Shown piece after piece: positions 1-6,762 of a stretch of 22,220 nucleotides of DNA. A model generated the notes under the pieces. That model was not told the DNA's origin. It ran no database searches and saw nothing but the letters and a program-made list of their open reading frames with translations. The position numbers and the translations under genes were made by a program. This DNA comes from CAZCBJ01 sp964496705 (GTDB lineage: Bacteria; Chloroflexota; Anaerolineae; Anaerolineales; Anaerolineaceae): NCBI GenBank assembly GCA_964496705.1, contig CAZCBJ010000046.1, positions 1-22,220 of the forward strand. The letters run 5' to 3'. Every line of letters begins with the position of its first letter. Within the stretch, counting starts at the first letter, position 1.

Positions 1-1566
1 TTAATCATCAAACTCTTCCTCTGTTGCTTCAATTTCTTCTTCTTTTTCTTCATCACTCATTATTCGAATCCTAGATTCAATATAAGAAATTTCTGATGGA
101 GATAATTCATATCGATTGTAAAGCTCAGCTTCTGTCACTTTTGAATTCATACCTAAAATTGGTATAAAAGAAAAGGTATCTTTAGTGATGCCGTGAGAGT
201 ACATAAGCAACGACATTAGAAACCTGAAGAAACGAGTCTTCATATATACTAATAAATTTTTCGCTTGTTCTTCAGTTGAAAAACTTCCAATAACAAGATA
301 GGTTTCTGTACAAATAGTACCTGGAGGTAAAATTGCTGTCCTAGAAATTACACGACGCATTCCGTCCACGCCAGGATTTCCAGCATGTTCATGTCCTGAA
401 CGAGAACAGATAACCTTCCATTTATCTATCATTTCTACTCCTACAGTAATATCTTTTCTACTATAGGGTCCAGTACCTTTTTGCCAATATAAAACAATAT
501 CACCTGTTTGTTGTGGTTTAACAAATGTTCGTAATCCAAACGGTTTATAGGCAGAAACCTGTTTGTTCATCATCTTTTCATTTTTACTAAGAACTTTTCT
601 TACGATCGAAACTGCTTGACTCTGCCTAATTAGTATTTCAAATTCATCAAGTTTTCGTTCAGAAACGATATCTGTACCTTTGTATCTATTGGTTATTTCA
701 CATAAACCTTTATTGTCTCTTTCCCATAAAAAGTAACAAACTCCCCCCGCAACGTCGACTCCAGGAAATATTTCATTTGAATCTTCAAAGTCAACAAGTT
801 TTCGAATTCGGTTGTCGGCGAGCATTTCTTTCCTAAAATCATCTAGTCCTTTTCCACCACCATACCACCTTGAAGGGATAATCATTGTCAAATATCTAGG
901 TTTGAGTTTTTTGGCTTGATGAACAAATTTTTGGTAGATTGGAGAAGCGCTTTTCCCAAATCCCCCATCGCTCAATTGGTAAGGTGGATTTCCAACAATC
1001 ACATCGAATTTCATACCCCAAATCTCCTCTGGTTTGCTTGTATGTATCCATTCATAAGCGTGAGCTTCGAGAGTGTCTCCACGTTCATCCAAACCTAGTT
1101 CGCTTTTTCTCGATGTTCCGCAAAAAACGCACCGATCGTCCCCCCAATGGTGTTGAATGCGTTTAAACCTAATATTACCTTCAGCGTCGTTAAACCTTGT
1201 CACCGAATAAATACTGTTTGGGTATTTGCTGCAGTACACGCTGCGTCGTGAAAGCAGGCTGGTAAGCTCGGTGATGGAAATACCATACAGTTGATGTTGA
1301 AAAATGTGATCAATGCGCTGCTGCAGGTCGGGGATCTGCGGTTCCAGCCCCTTGATCAGCCGTTTGGCGATCTCGCGCAAAAACACGCCAGATTTGCAGG
1401 CCGGGTCAAGAAACTTCGTATCGGGGCTTTGAAAAAGTTCCTGCGGCAACATGTCCAATACTTGATTGGCGATATCCGGCGGGGTAAACACCTCATCACT
1501 GGACAGGTTCGCAATGCAAGACAGAACATCCGGGTTGTAAATCCCGCTGTAAAAATCTTCAGCCAT
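1..1566 (-). CDS. Eco57I-like N6-adenine DNA methyltransferase (restriction-modification)
   Basis: This 521-residue protein has the fold of a class I N6-adenine methylase. The SAM-binding motif I DPACKSG lies at about residues 54-60 and the catalytic NPPY at 193-196, followed by QLSDGG. A CVFC pair at 146-149 may bind metal. The part after about residue 230 would hold the target-recognition region, and the tail after about 500 is highly acidic. In this family the enzyme methylates adenine within a recognition site and usually sits beside a companion methylase-fold protein and a DEAD/DEAH helicase-nuclease. The helicase would lie beyond the left edge (inference). Its start overlaps the end of the upstream gene by 8 nt, so the two are probably translationally coupled. 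The first 115 or so codons are GC-rich like the neighbours, while the rest is clearly AT-rich, suggesting a mosaic gene. The stop codon sits exactly at the window edge, so the gene is complete. Confidence 0.88.
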   Translation of the reverse strand: MAEDFYSGIYNPDVLSCIANLSSDEVFTPPDIANQVLDMLPQELFQSPDTKFLDPACKSGVFLREIAKRLIKGLEPQIPDLQQRIDHIFQHQLYGISITELTSLLSRRSVYCSKYPNSIYSVTRFNDAEGNIRFKRIQHHWGDDRCVFCGTSRKSELGLDERGDTLEAHAYEWIHTSKPEEIWGMKFDVIVGNPPYQLSDGGFGKSASPIYQKFVHQAKKLKPRYLTMIIPSRWYGGGKGLDDFRKEMLADNRIRKLVDFEDSNEIFPGVDVAGGVCYFLWERDNKGLCEITNRYKGTDIVSERKLDEFEILIRQSQAVSIVRKVLSKNEKMMNKQVSAYKPFGLRTFVKPQQTGDIVLYWQKGTGPYSRKDITVGVEMIDKWKVICSRSGHEHAGNPGVDGMRRVISRTAILPPGTICTETYLVIGSFSTEEQAKNLLVYMKTRFFRFLMSLLMYSHGITKDTFSFIPILGMNSKVTEAELYNRYELSPSEISYIESRIRIMSDEEKEEEIEATEEEFDD

Positions 1567-2272
1567 TCTCTTGGACCCTCCTGTAATGAGAAATAGTTTG
1601 TTTTAGAAACACGCCTTCTTCATCGAGTTTTTCCTTCTCGGCGTCGTCCAACAATGAGGGCTGCACCGGTTCAAGTTTTTTCGTTTTCTTCTCTTTGGCA
1701 AACAGGTCTCTGCCCTCTTCATCCCCCTCCAACAACTTGTCAAAAGTATAGTCCCTGCGCTGCAGGTTAAAGCCGGTCACAAAAGCCCATTCCGAAAACA
1801 CGATCGGCTCATCGGTATCCATGCCACTCGCGTCGACTTTTTTGAGGCTTAGCGCGTTGCCGCAGAGGATGTTGCGGCTGAAAATGAAACGCACCGCTTC
1901 GCGGCAATCCTCGTTGACTTCTTTCTTTAGCACAGCCAGATATTCCCTGTCCCAGATCGCAAACATGCGCGCCCGGCAGGCTTCCACGTTATCCTGCAGG
2001 AGGTCCACGCCGTAGATGCTGGTCGCGGCCAGCACGGCGTTCTTTTCATAATCGATGGGGCTTTTTTTATATTTCCTTTTAACAACCGCCAGTTTACGGC
2101 GCAGAATTTCCGCCAGGAAGTTGCCATCGCCACAGGCTGGTTCCAAAAAGCGGCTGTCGATGCGTTCGGTTTCCTGCTTGACCAAATCCAGCATGGCATT
2201 GACCTCACGTTCGGCGGTAAACACCTCGCCGTGGTTGGCCACCCGCTGTTTTGATTTTACTTGGTTGGTCAT
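1559..2272 (-). CDS. Companion N6-DNA methylase-fold protein of the RM locus
   Basis: A 237-residue protein with a clear SAM-binding motif I, EPACGDG at about residues 44-50, after a conserved GEVFT segment also seen (as DEVFT) in the downstream methylase. No NPPY-type catalytic motif is visible, so it may act as a partner subunit rather than an independent methylase. The C-terminal 60 residues are charged and probably flexible. Proteins of this kind are typically encoded next to Eco57I-like methylases in restriction-modification loci (family knowledge). The ATG has no obvious Shine-Dalgarno sequence, but an extended -10 promoter lies about 180 nt upstream. The gene overlaps the next one by 8 nt. 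Confidence in the family is good; the exact role is inferred. Confidence 0.85.
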   Translation of the reverse strand: MTNQVKSKQRVANHGEVFTAEREVNAMLDLVKQETERIDSRFLEPACGDGNFLAEILRRKLAVVKRKYKKSPIDYEKNAVLAATSIYGVDLLQDNVEACRARMFAIWDREYLAVLKKEVNEDCREAVRFIFSRNILCGNALSLKKVDASGMDTDEPIVFSEWAFVTGFNLQRRDYTFDKLLEGDEEGRDLFAKEKKTKKLEPVQPSLLDDAEKEKLDEEGVFLKQTISHYRRVQENG

Positions 2273-2280
2273 GGGTTATT

Positions 2281-2400
2281 TTAGGATTTTCGCGGAGGAT
2301 GTCCTGAAACTTCGCGCCATGAAAAAGGTTGTTGCGAACCGTGCGAATGGATAACCATTCATTCGGGAGATCGATTGGAATGACCATCCCAGTTACCGGC
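2281..2400 (-). pseudogene. Possible HEPN-domain protein remnant
   Basis: The minus strand between the promoter and the methylase gene encodes a stretch that reads like the end of a real protein: IPIDLPNEWLSIRTVRNNLF, then HGAKFQDILRENP. The RNNLFH segment matches the Rx4-6H signature of HEPN ribonuclease-like domains, which often accompany DNA-methylase defence loci. It has no plausible start: the nearest upstream ATG codons lie inside the -10 box, and a dispersed repeat interrupts the upstream part. It is therefore more likely a truncated remnant than a working gene. It could also be a chance reading frame in an untranslated leader. Confidence 0.3.
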
Positions 2401-2402
2401 TG

Positions 2403-2436
2403 GCGGAGATTGCCGCGCTGCGCTCGCAATGACAAA
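2403..2436. repeat. Dispersed intergenic palindromic repeat (ATTGC...GCAAT type)
   Basis: An imperfect palindrome bounded by ATTGC (2409-2413) and GCAAT (2426-2430) with GCGC blocks between. On the minus strand it reads in one frame as SLRAQRGNL, a peptide known as a spurious translation of a repeat found in intergenic regions of many genomes. It lies between the promoter and the first methylase gene. Its identity as a multicopy repeat rests on recognition, because only one copy is visible here. Confidence 0.55.
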
Positions 2437-2451
2437 TGTGCCGCTACCATC

Positions 2452-2460
2452 ATTATAGCA
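2452..2460 (-). promoter_or_regulatory. Extended -10 promoter for the methylase operon
   Basis: The minus strand reads TGCTATAAT here, a perfect extended -10 element (TGn plus TATAAT). No good -35 hexamer lies 17-18 nt upstream, as is common for extended -10 promoters. Transcription would start near 2445 and run through the repeat and the HEPN-like remnant into the methylase pair. Confidence 0.5.
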
Positions 2461-2607
2461 TCTGTAAAATTAACCTAGAAGAGGCCGGTTTCCCTGGCAC
2501 TTGCATTTCGAATTGAATAGGCGTGCAACCTCGCGGGCGTTGATTTCACCGCTAAGCACGCTGAAAACAAGTACAATAGCATATCCTCGTTCCACGGAGA
2601 AACTTCT

Positions 2608-3423
2608 TTGCTGCAAGCCTTCACTCACCTTTACTACCGCCTGCCGCTGAAAATCCAGAATATTTTCACCAACGGCTGGTATGAGCAAATGTCGCTGCTC
2701 GACCGCGAAGCCAATATGATCTTTATGAACTACGGCTGGGCCGCCCTTGCCAGCGGCCCGCAGCCGCTGTCGCTTCAGCCCGAAGATGAAACCAACCGCT
2801 ACTGCATCCAGTTGTACCACCGGGTTGCCGGCGCGGTCAGCCTGCAAGGGCGGGACGTGCTCGAGGTGGGCTGCGGGCGCGGCGGCGGCGCGTCCTACAT
2901 CGCCCGCTACCTGTCCCCCAAGCGCATGACCGGGATGGACCGCGCCCGCAACGCGGTTCGATTTTGTCGCAAACATTACGCCGGCATCCCCGGCCTGTCG
3001 TTTGTGCAGGGCGACGCCCAGGCATTGAAATTTACGCCTGCCAGCCTGGATGCGGTGGTCAACGTGGAATCATCCCATTGTTACAATGCCGTGCATCAAT
3101 TCTATGCCGGCGTTTACAGCATCCTCAAACCCGGCGGTTATTTCCTCTATACGGACCATTGGGAGCAATATGACCTGCCAGGCATGCGCCGCCTGCTGAG
3201 TGAGGCGGGTTTCAGCCTGATCGAAGAAGAGGAAATCAACGCCAACGTTTTGCGCGCGCTGGAGCTGGACAACGAGCGCAAACAGGCTTTTATCAAGGCC
3301 AAAGTTCCGCTCATCTTGCAGAGCCTGTTCAATGAGTTCGCCGCCATGCAGGGCACGCACTCTTTTTACAACAAACTGCACAGCGGCGAGCGAAAATATC
3401 TGCGTTTTGTGCTGAGGAAATAA
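2608..3423 (+). CDS. Class I SAM-dependent methyltransferase, phthiotriol-methyltransferase-like
   Basis: A 271-residue methyltransferase. Motif I VLEVGCGRGGG lies at about residues 84-94 and an acidic post-I position follows in MTGMD. DAVVNVESSHCY and LKPGGYFLYTD supply motifs II and III. An N-terminal MNYGW segment is typical of the group that includes mycobacterial phthiotriol/phenolphthiotriol dimycocerosate O-methyltransferases; by analogy the substrate may be a lipid or polyketide hydroxyl, but that is inference. The start is TTG, chosen because GGAG at 2596-2599 is correctly spaced and no in-frame ATG occurs before conserved sequence. A weak -10 (TACAAT, 2572-2577) precedes it. The next gene follows after 9 nt, so the two are probably cotranscribed. 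Confidence 0.85.
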   Translation: MLQAFTHLYYRLPLKIQNIFTNGWYEQMSLLDREANMIFMNYGWAALASGPQPLSLQPEDETNRYCIQLYHRVAGAVSLQGRDVLEVGCGRGGGASYIARYLSPKRMTGMDRARNAVRFCRKHYAGIPGLSFVQGDAQALKFTPASLDAVVNVESSHCYNAVHQFYAGVYSILKPGGYFLYTDHWEQYDLPGMRRLLSEAGFSLIEEEEINANVLRALELDNERKQAFIKAKVPLILQSLFNEFAAMQGTHSFYNKLHSGERKYLRFVLRK

Positions 3424-3432
3424 GGAGGAGAG

Positions 3433-3927
3433 ATGCCGTCGAGAGAATTCATTCAATCGCGCACCGAAATGGAGCAAATCCTGGGCGAGGAAGTGCTCGG
3501 TTACCTGGGTATGGCGTTGGACGACCAGGTGTATGTCGTCCCGTTGAATTATGTGTATACGGATGGGAAAATCCTGTTCCACTGCGCGCTGGAGGGACAA
3601 AAGCTGGACTACATCCGCGCCAACCCGCAGGTGTGCTTCACCGTCGGGCGGCAGCATGGGGTGGTGCGCCGCCACGCCGCGGGCGGCGTGTGCCACGTGG
3701 ACAACGACAGCGTCATTTGTACCGGCACGGCGCGCATCGTTGAGGACATCGCCGAGCGCAAACACCTGCTGGATGTCTTCAACCAGATGCTGCAGCCCGG
3801 CGCGGAGGAAATTTCGCTGGAAGCTGCAGCAAAATGCGCGGCGGTGGAAATCCGGGTGCGCGAGATGACCGGCCGGCAGGAACGCGAGGCCAAACGAATC
3901 TACTGGAGAGTTTGCCTGGATGTTTGA
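3433..3927 (+). CDS. Pyridoxamine 5'-phosphate oxidase-family flavoprotein (NimA-like)
   Basis: A 164-residue FMN-binding split-barrel protein. The sequence order (GYLGMALDDQVYVVPLNYVY, then LFHCALEGQKLDYIRANPQV with CFTV) is the usual signature of the 5-nitroimidazole-resistance/PNPOx-like family. Members bind flavin as dimers and reduce small molecules or act in antioxidant roles; the substrate cannot be read from sequence. It has a strong AAGGAGGAG ribosome-binding site a few bases before the ATG. Its last 8 nt overlap the start of the decayed acetyltransferase frame, indicating these were once translationally coupled. Confidence 0.85.
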   Translation: MPSREFIQSRTEMEQILGEEVLGYLGMALDDQVYVVPLNYVYTDGKILFHCALEGQKLDYIRANPQVCFTVGRQHGVVRRHAAGGVCHVDNDSVICTGTARIVEDIAERKHLLDVFNQMLQPGAEEISLEAAAKCAAVEIRVREMTGRQEREAKRIYWRVCLDV

Positions 3928-4297
3928 GCTGACCCCCGTTCAGCCACAGCACCTGCCCGCGGCGGCGCAGTTATTTATCCGAGAATACCGGCGTCTGCGC
4001 CGGCAGGTGCCGGCGCCCCCGGCGGGCTACCTGCGCTTCGAGGGAAGCCGTTACGGCGCCGCAGCCATCGTCAGCTCATAAACCACCATCGCCATCACCA
4101 GCGCCTATGTGCGTCCGGCATACCGCGGTCAGCGCACGCTTCCCACCATGATCAACGCCGCGCTGCGCGAGTACGCCGCCCGCGGATTCACCTGCTGCGC
4201 GGTGGATTTTGAATCCTTCAACCCTGAGGCAGCCGTGTTCTGGCCGCGCCATTTCACCCTGGTCGGTCATTCGCTGGTGCGCGTGCCGGAGAACTGA
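3920..4297 (+). pseudogene. Decayed GNAT acetyltransferase (internal deletion plus in-frame stop)
   Basis: From the ATG at 3920 one frame encodes a GNAT-like N-terminus (MFELTPVQPQHLPAAAQLFI, REYRRLRRQV), runs into a second segment (GYLRFEGSRYGAAAIVSS), hits TAA at 4079-4081, then continues in the same frame as TTIAITSAYVRPAYRG, CCAVDFESFNPEAAVFW and so on to TGA at 4295-4297. The AYVRPAYRGQR part resembles the acetyl-CoA-binding region of GNAT enzymes. Related two-domain proteins are about 300 residues, so roughly 150-200 residues appear missing between VPAPP and AGYLRF. Sequence on both sides of the stop keeps its protein-like character, which argues for recent loss. The stop probably replaced a sense codon such as GAA (inference). 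The shortened product is unlikely to be active. Confidence 0.75.
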
Positions 4298-5098
4298 TCA
4301 CTGCCCTCCGCGCGCCATCAGCGCCTGCACGCGCTGCCAGCGGGCGCTGATATATCGCACCACCCACGCCCGCGGCAGCAGCGCGCTGAGCGCCACCAGC
4401 AGGCGGTTGACGACGCCGGGAATATACACCCCCCGACCCTGCAGCGCCAGGTCAACCGCGCGCCGCACCACCCGCTCGGTGCTGAGCGTGGTCAACCGCC
4501 CCCACACCCCCTGCGTGGCAATCTTGCGGCGCATCTCGGGTGTGGTCGGCAGTCCGGCCGGGCACAGCGCCAGCACATTGCCGTACCCGCGCATCTCCTC
4601 GCGCAGCGCCTGTGAGAAATTGAGCAGGAAACGCTTGGCGGAAGCGTACAGCGCCTTGTAGGGCATGGGATAGAACGCCGCCATGCTGCAAACATTGATC
4701 ACCACGAAGCGCTGCGACGGCTCGCGCAGCCTCAGTGCGGCATGGGTCAGGTCCAGGTTGGCTTCGATCAGCAGACGAACCAGGTACAGCACCTGCTCGC
4801 GGGCCAGGTCGCCCAAACCGCCCTCAAAATCCCGCCCGGCGACGTTGACCAGCCCACACAGGTGCACGCCATCGTTTTCCAGGCGGCGGATGAAGTCGCT
4901 GCGCTGCTCCGCTTCGGTCAGGTCAAATTGCGCGGTGCGCACCCGCCCCGCGCTGGTTGCGGCAAGCGCTTCGCCCAGGTCGGCGACCTGGGCGAGGCGG
5001 TCGACCAAAAACAAATCGTAGCCCCGGGCTCCGAATTCGCGCGCCATCTGGCTGCCGATCCCGCCCAGCGCGCCGGTGATAAGCATGTAAGCGGTCAT
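4298..5098 (-). CDS. Short-chain dehydrogenase/reductase (classical SDR)
   Basis: A 266-residue SDR. The NAD(P)-binding TGALGGIG lies at residues 8-15, NVAG (in place of NNAG) at about 85-88, the catalytic serine is S138 in NVCSMAA, and Y151-x3-K155 forms the YASAK active site. The C-terminal 40 residues are hydrophobic and basic (LLVALSALLPRAWVVRYISA), so the protein may associate with membranes, as in several SDRs acting on lipids or retinoids. A GAGGG sequence precedes the ATG. Its stop abuts the end of the upstream convergent pseudogene with no gap. It is transcribed divergently from the second SDR. The substrate is unknown. Confidence 0.87.
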   Translation of the reverse strand: MTAYMLITGALGGIGSQMAREFGARGYDLFLVDRLAQVADLGEALAATSAGRVRTAQFDLTEAEQRSDFIRRLENDGVHLCGLVNVAGRDFEGGLGDLAREQVLYLVRLLIEANLDLTHAALRLREPSQRFVVINVCSMAAFYPMPYKALYASAKRFLLNFSQALREEMRGYGNVLALCPAGLPTTPEMRRKIATQGVWGRLTTLSTERVVRRAVDLALQGRGVYIPGVVNRLLVALSALLPRAWVVRYISARWQRVQALMARGGQ

Positions 5099-5165
5099 GG
5101 TTCCCTCGCCTTGGGTTCTGCTGGCGGCCTGCGCGGCGCGCCAGTCAAAAAATATTCCCAGGCAA

Positions 5166-5192
5166 AGTATATAATAAAGGCATTCATTCTGC
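5166..5192 (-). promoter_or_regulatory. Promoter for the leftward SDR gene
   Basis: On the minus strand TTGGAT is followed after 18 nt by TATACT (5171 down to 5166), a five-of-six -10 box. It overlaps the rightward TATAAT at 5170-5175, so the two divergent SDR genes seem to have back-to-back, mutually overlapping promoters. Confidence 0.4.
5170..5175 (+). promoter_or_regulatory. -10 box (TATAAT) for the rightward SDR gene
   Basis: A perfect TATAAT lies 40 nt before the start codon of the rightward SDR, followed by a GAGGAG ribosome-binding site. No convincing -35 hexamer is visible at the correct distance; the region upstream is a short A-tract. Confidence 0.4.
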
Positions 5193-5214
5193 CATCCAAA
5201 CTGAGGAGAGAACG

Positions 5215-6102
5215 ATGAACGAAAACCTGTCCGGCAAAACTGCGCTGGTCACCGGCGCCAGCTCGGGGATCGGGCTGCACAGCCTGATCGCGCTGGCGCG
5301 CGCCGGAGCGGCGGTGATCGGGGTGGGACGCAGCGCGGCGCGCTGCGCCGAAGCCGAGCAAACCGTGCGGGCGGCCTGTCCGGAGGCGCAGGTGCGTTTC
5401 CTGCTCGCCGACCTGTCGCTGCAGTCCGAAGTGCGCCGGCTGGCGGCAGACGTCCGCGCCGCGCTGCAGACGCTCGGCGCGGCAGGTCTGGATGTGTTGG
5501 TCAACAACGCCGGCCTGTTCAGCGGCAATCTGACCCGCACCAGCGAAGGCATTGAGCTGACCCTGGCGGTCAATCACCTGGCGGTATTTTTGCTTTCCCA
5601 CGAACTGCTCCCGCAGTTGAGGGCTGCGCCGGGCGGGCGGGTGATCACGGTCAGCTCGAATTCGCATTACAACACGCGGCTGAACCTGAAAACTTTAAAT
5701 CAGCCCCTGTTCTACAACGGCCTGCTGGCTTACAAAATATCCAAGCTGTGCAATGTGCTTTTCACCTATGAATTCAACCGCCGGGCCGCGGGCAGCCAAT
5801 TGCACGCCTTCGCGGTGGACCCCGGGCTGGTGGACACAGGCATCGGGCAGAAAGGCACCGGCCGCCTGGTTTCCTGGTTCTGGGGATTGCGGCGGCGCGG
5901 CGGTCAGCCGCCAGAGGTGCCCGCCCGCACGGTTTTGCACCTGAGCGCTGACCCTGGCGTGTTGAACGCCGCCGTCCATTACTGGTACGACCTGCACCCC
6001 AAGGCACCCAGCCGCTACGCGCAGCGCGAAGATGTCGCCCGCCGTCTGTGGGCTTTCTCCTGCCAGTTGTGCAATCTGCCGGATCATGCTGCTCTCGGCT
6101 GA
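5215..6102 (+). CDS. Short-chain dehydrogenase/reductase, retinol-dehydrogenase-like
   Basis: A 295-residue SDR with all classical motifs: TGASSGIG at residues 13-20, NNAG at 97-100, catalytic S148 in TVSSNS and YKISK with Y173 and K177. The long helical insert between the serine and tyrosine and the DPGLVDTGI segment resemble the retinol dehydrogenase/WW-oxidoreductase branch. It would use NAD(P)H to interconvert an alcohol and a carbonyl; the substrate is unknown. GAGGAG sits 6 nt before the ATG. The last 17 nt overlap a degraded DUF692-like gene. Confidence 0.88.
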   Translation: MNENLSGKTALVTGASSGIGLHSLIALARAGAAVIGVGRSAARCAEAEQTVRAACPEAQVRFLLADLSLQSEVRRLAADVRAALQTLGAAGLDVLVNNAGLFSGNLTRTSEGIELTLAVNHLAVFLLSHELLPQLRAAPGGRVITVSSNSHYNTRLNLKTLNQPLFYNGLLAYKISKLCNVLFTYEFNRRAAGSQLHAFAVDPGLVDTGIGQKGTGRLVSWFWGLRRRGGQPPEVPARTVLHLSADPGVLNAAVHYWYDLHPKAPSRYAQREDVARRLWAFSCQLCNLPDHAALG

Positions 6103-6369
6103 CCTGAGCGAACCGCTGCTGGAGCTGCTGGCGGAGCAGCCCGGGCTGGTGGACGCGGTTGAGGTGGGGCCATGCATGCCAGCAGCCCGCGCATGCAAGA
6201 TGGACGGCTAGTGGATGCCCACCAACCGCTGCAGGAGGAGGACATGCGCCTGCTGGAATTCGCGCTGGCGCGCTGCCAACCGCAAGCGCTGACCCTGGAA
6301 TACATCCGCGAAAAAGATGCGCTGCGCGATCAATTGTGCGCGCTGCGCGGGTTGATCGCCGCGGCATGA
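6086..6369 (+). pseudogene. Degraded DUF692-like (TIM-barrel) gene, internal deletion and frameshift
   Basis: Two fragments in different frames look like the two ends of one protein. The first (ATG at 6086) reads MLLSADLSEPLLELLAEQPG then LVDAVEVGP before leaving protein-like sequence and stopping at 6209-6211. The second, in the +2 frame from about 6172, reads HASSPRMQDGRLVDAHQPLQ then EEDMRLLEFALARC and QALTLEYIREKDALRDQL, ending at 6369. The second piece matches the C-terminal region of DUF692/UPF0276-type TIM-barrel proteins (DGRLVDAH and LTLEYIRE), as I recall the family. Full-length members are about 250-300 residues, so most of the barrel is gone. The join lies in the CATGCATGCC stretch near 6173, where short repeats could have promoted a deletion. 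Some DUF692 proteins act in peptide natural-product pathways, which may matter next to the radical SAM cassette. Confidence 0.6.
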
Positions 6370-6405
6370 AGAGAATTTTTTAGATAAAAATGGTCGAGAA
6401 AATGG

Positions 6406-6411
6406 TAAAAT
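6406..6411 (+). promoter_or_regulatory. Candidate -10 box for the radical SAM cassette
   Basis: TAAAAT (five of six matches) lies in the AT-rich gap between the degraded DUF692-like gene and the PqqD-like gene, about 60 nt before its ATG. No good -35 is present. It is the best promoter candidate in this gap but remains weak. Confidence 0.3.
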
Positions 6412-6423
6412 ATGCTGCGCATT

Positions 6424-6454
6424 ATCCCCACCAGGGGATGAATCCCACCAGGGG
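6424..6454 (+). promoter_or_regulatory. Tandem 11-bp repeat with hairpin in the cassette leader
   Basis: CCCACCAGGGG occurs twice, at 6427-6437 and 6444-6454, with a 17-nt period. The first copy lies inside a small inverted repeat, ATCCCC-acca-GGGGAT (6424-6439), with a 6-bp stem. The pair sits between the putative -10 box and the ribosome-binding site of the first cassette gene, in the position of an operator or of an mRNA regulatory element. What binds it is unknown. Confidence 0.4.
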
Positions 6455-6468
6455 CGCATTGAGGAAGC

Positions 6469-6762
6469 ATGAGCCACCCACCCATCTACCTGCGCAACCC
6501 GGATGTGGTGCTGCGCCGCGAAAGCCCCGACAGCACCCTGCTCTTTAACCCCGACAATCAGCAAATCCGCGCGCTCAACGCCACCGGCCTGTTCATCTGG
6601 CAGCGTTGTGACGGCACGCACGACCGCCCGGGGATCATCCGGGCGCTGGGAGATCATTTTGACAGCGTGCCGCAGGACAGTGTGGAGGGCGAGGTGAGCG
6701 GCTTTCTGGATGACATGCTGACCCATGGCTTTATTGGTATTCTCAAGGACGGATGGATATGA
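6469..6762 (+). CDS. PqqD-like peptide-binding chaperone (ScmD-like)
   Basis: A 97-residue protein of the PqqD/RRE family. It has the expected winged-helix pattern: VVLRRE, LLFNPDNQQIRALNATGLFI, then a helix around DRPGIIRALGDHF and a C-terminal FLDDMLTHGFIGIL. Such proteins bind the leader of a peptide substrate and present it to a radical SAM enzyme. It is the first gene of a four-gene block. AGGAAG lies just before the ATG. Its TGA overlaps an ATG of the next gene as ATGA, so translation is coupled. The gene order PqqD - radical SAM - radical SAM suggests the SynChlorMet (Scm) cassette, hence ScmD. Confidence 0.85.
   Translation: MSHPPIYLRNPDVVLRRESPDSTLLFNPDNQQIRALNATGLFIWQRCDGTHDRPGIIRALGDHFDSVPQDSVEGEVSGFLDDMLTHGFIGILKDGWI

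Noticed and set aside
2205..2453. 82-aa protein-coding gene beginning at 2453
   Set aside because: Its ATG codons lie within the predicted -10 box and its first part is a dispersed repeat; only the central HEPN-like piece looks protein-derived.
2470..2976. Minus-strand 168-aa frame opposite the methyltransferase
   Set aside because: It is the complement of a well-supported methyltransferase, has biased composition and no recognisable motif.
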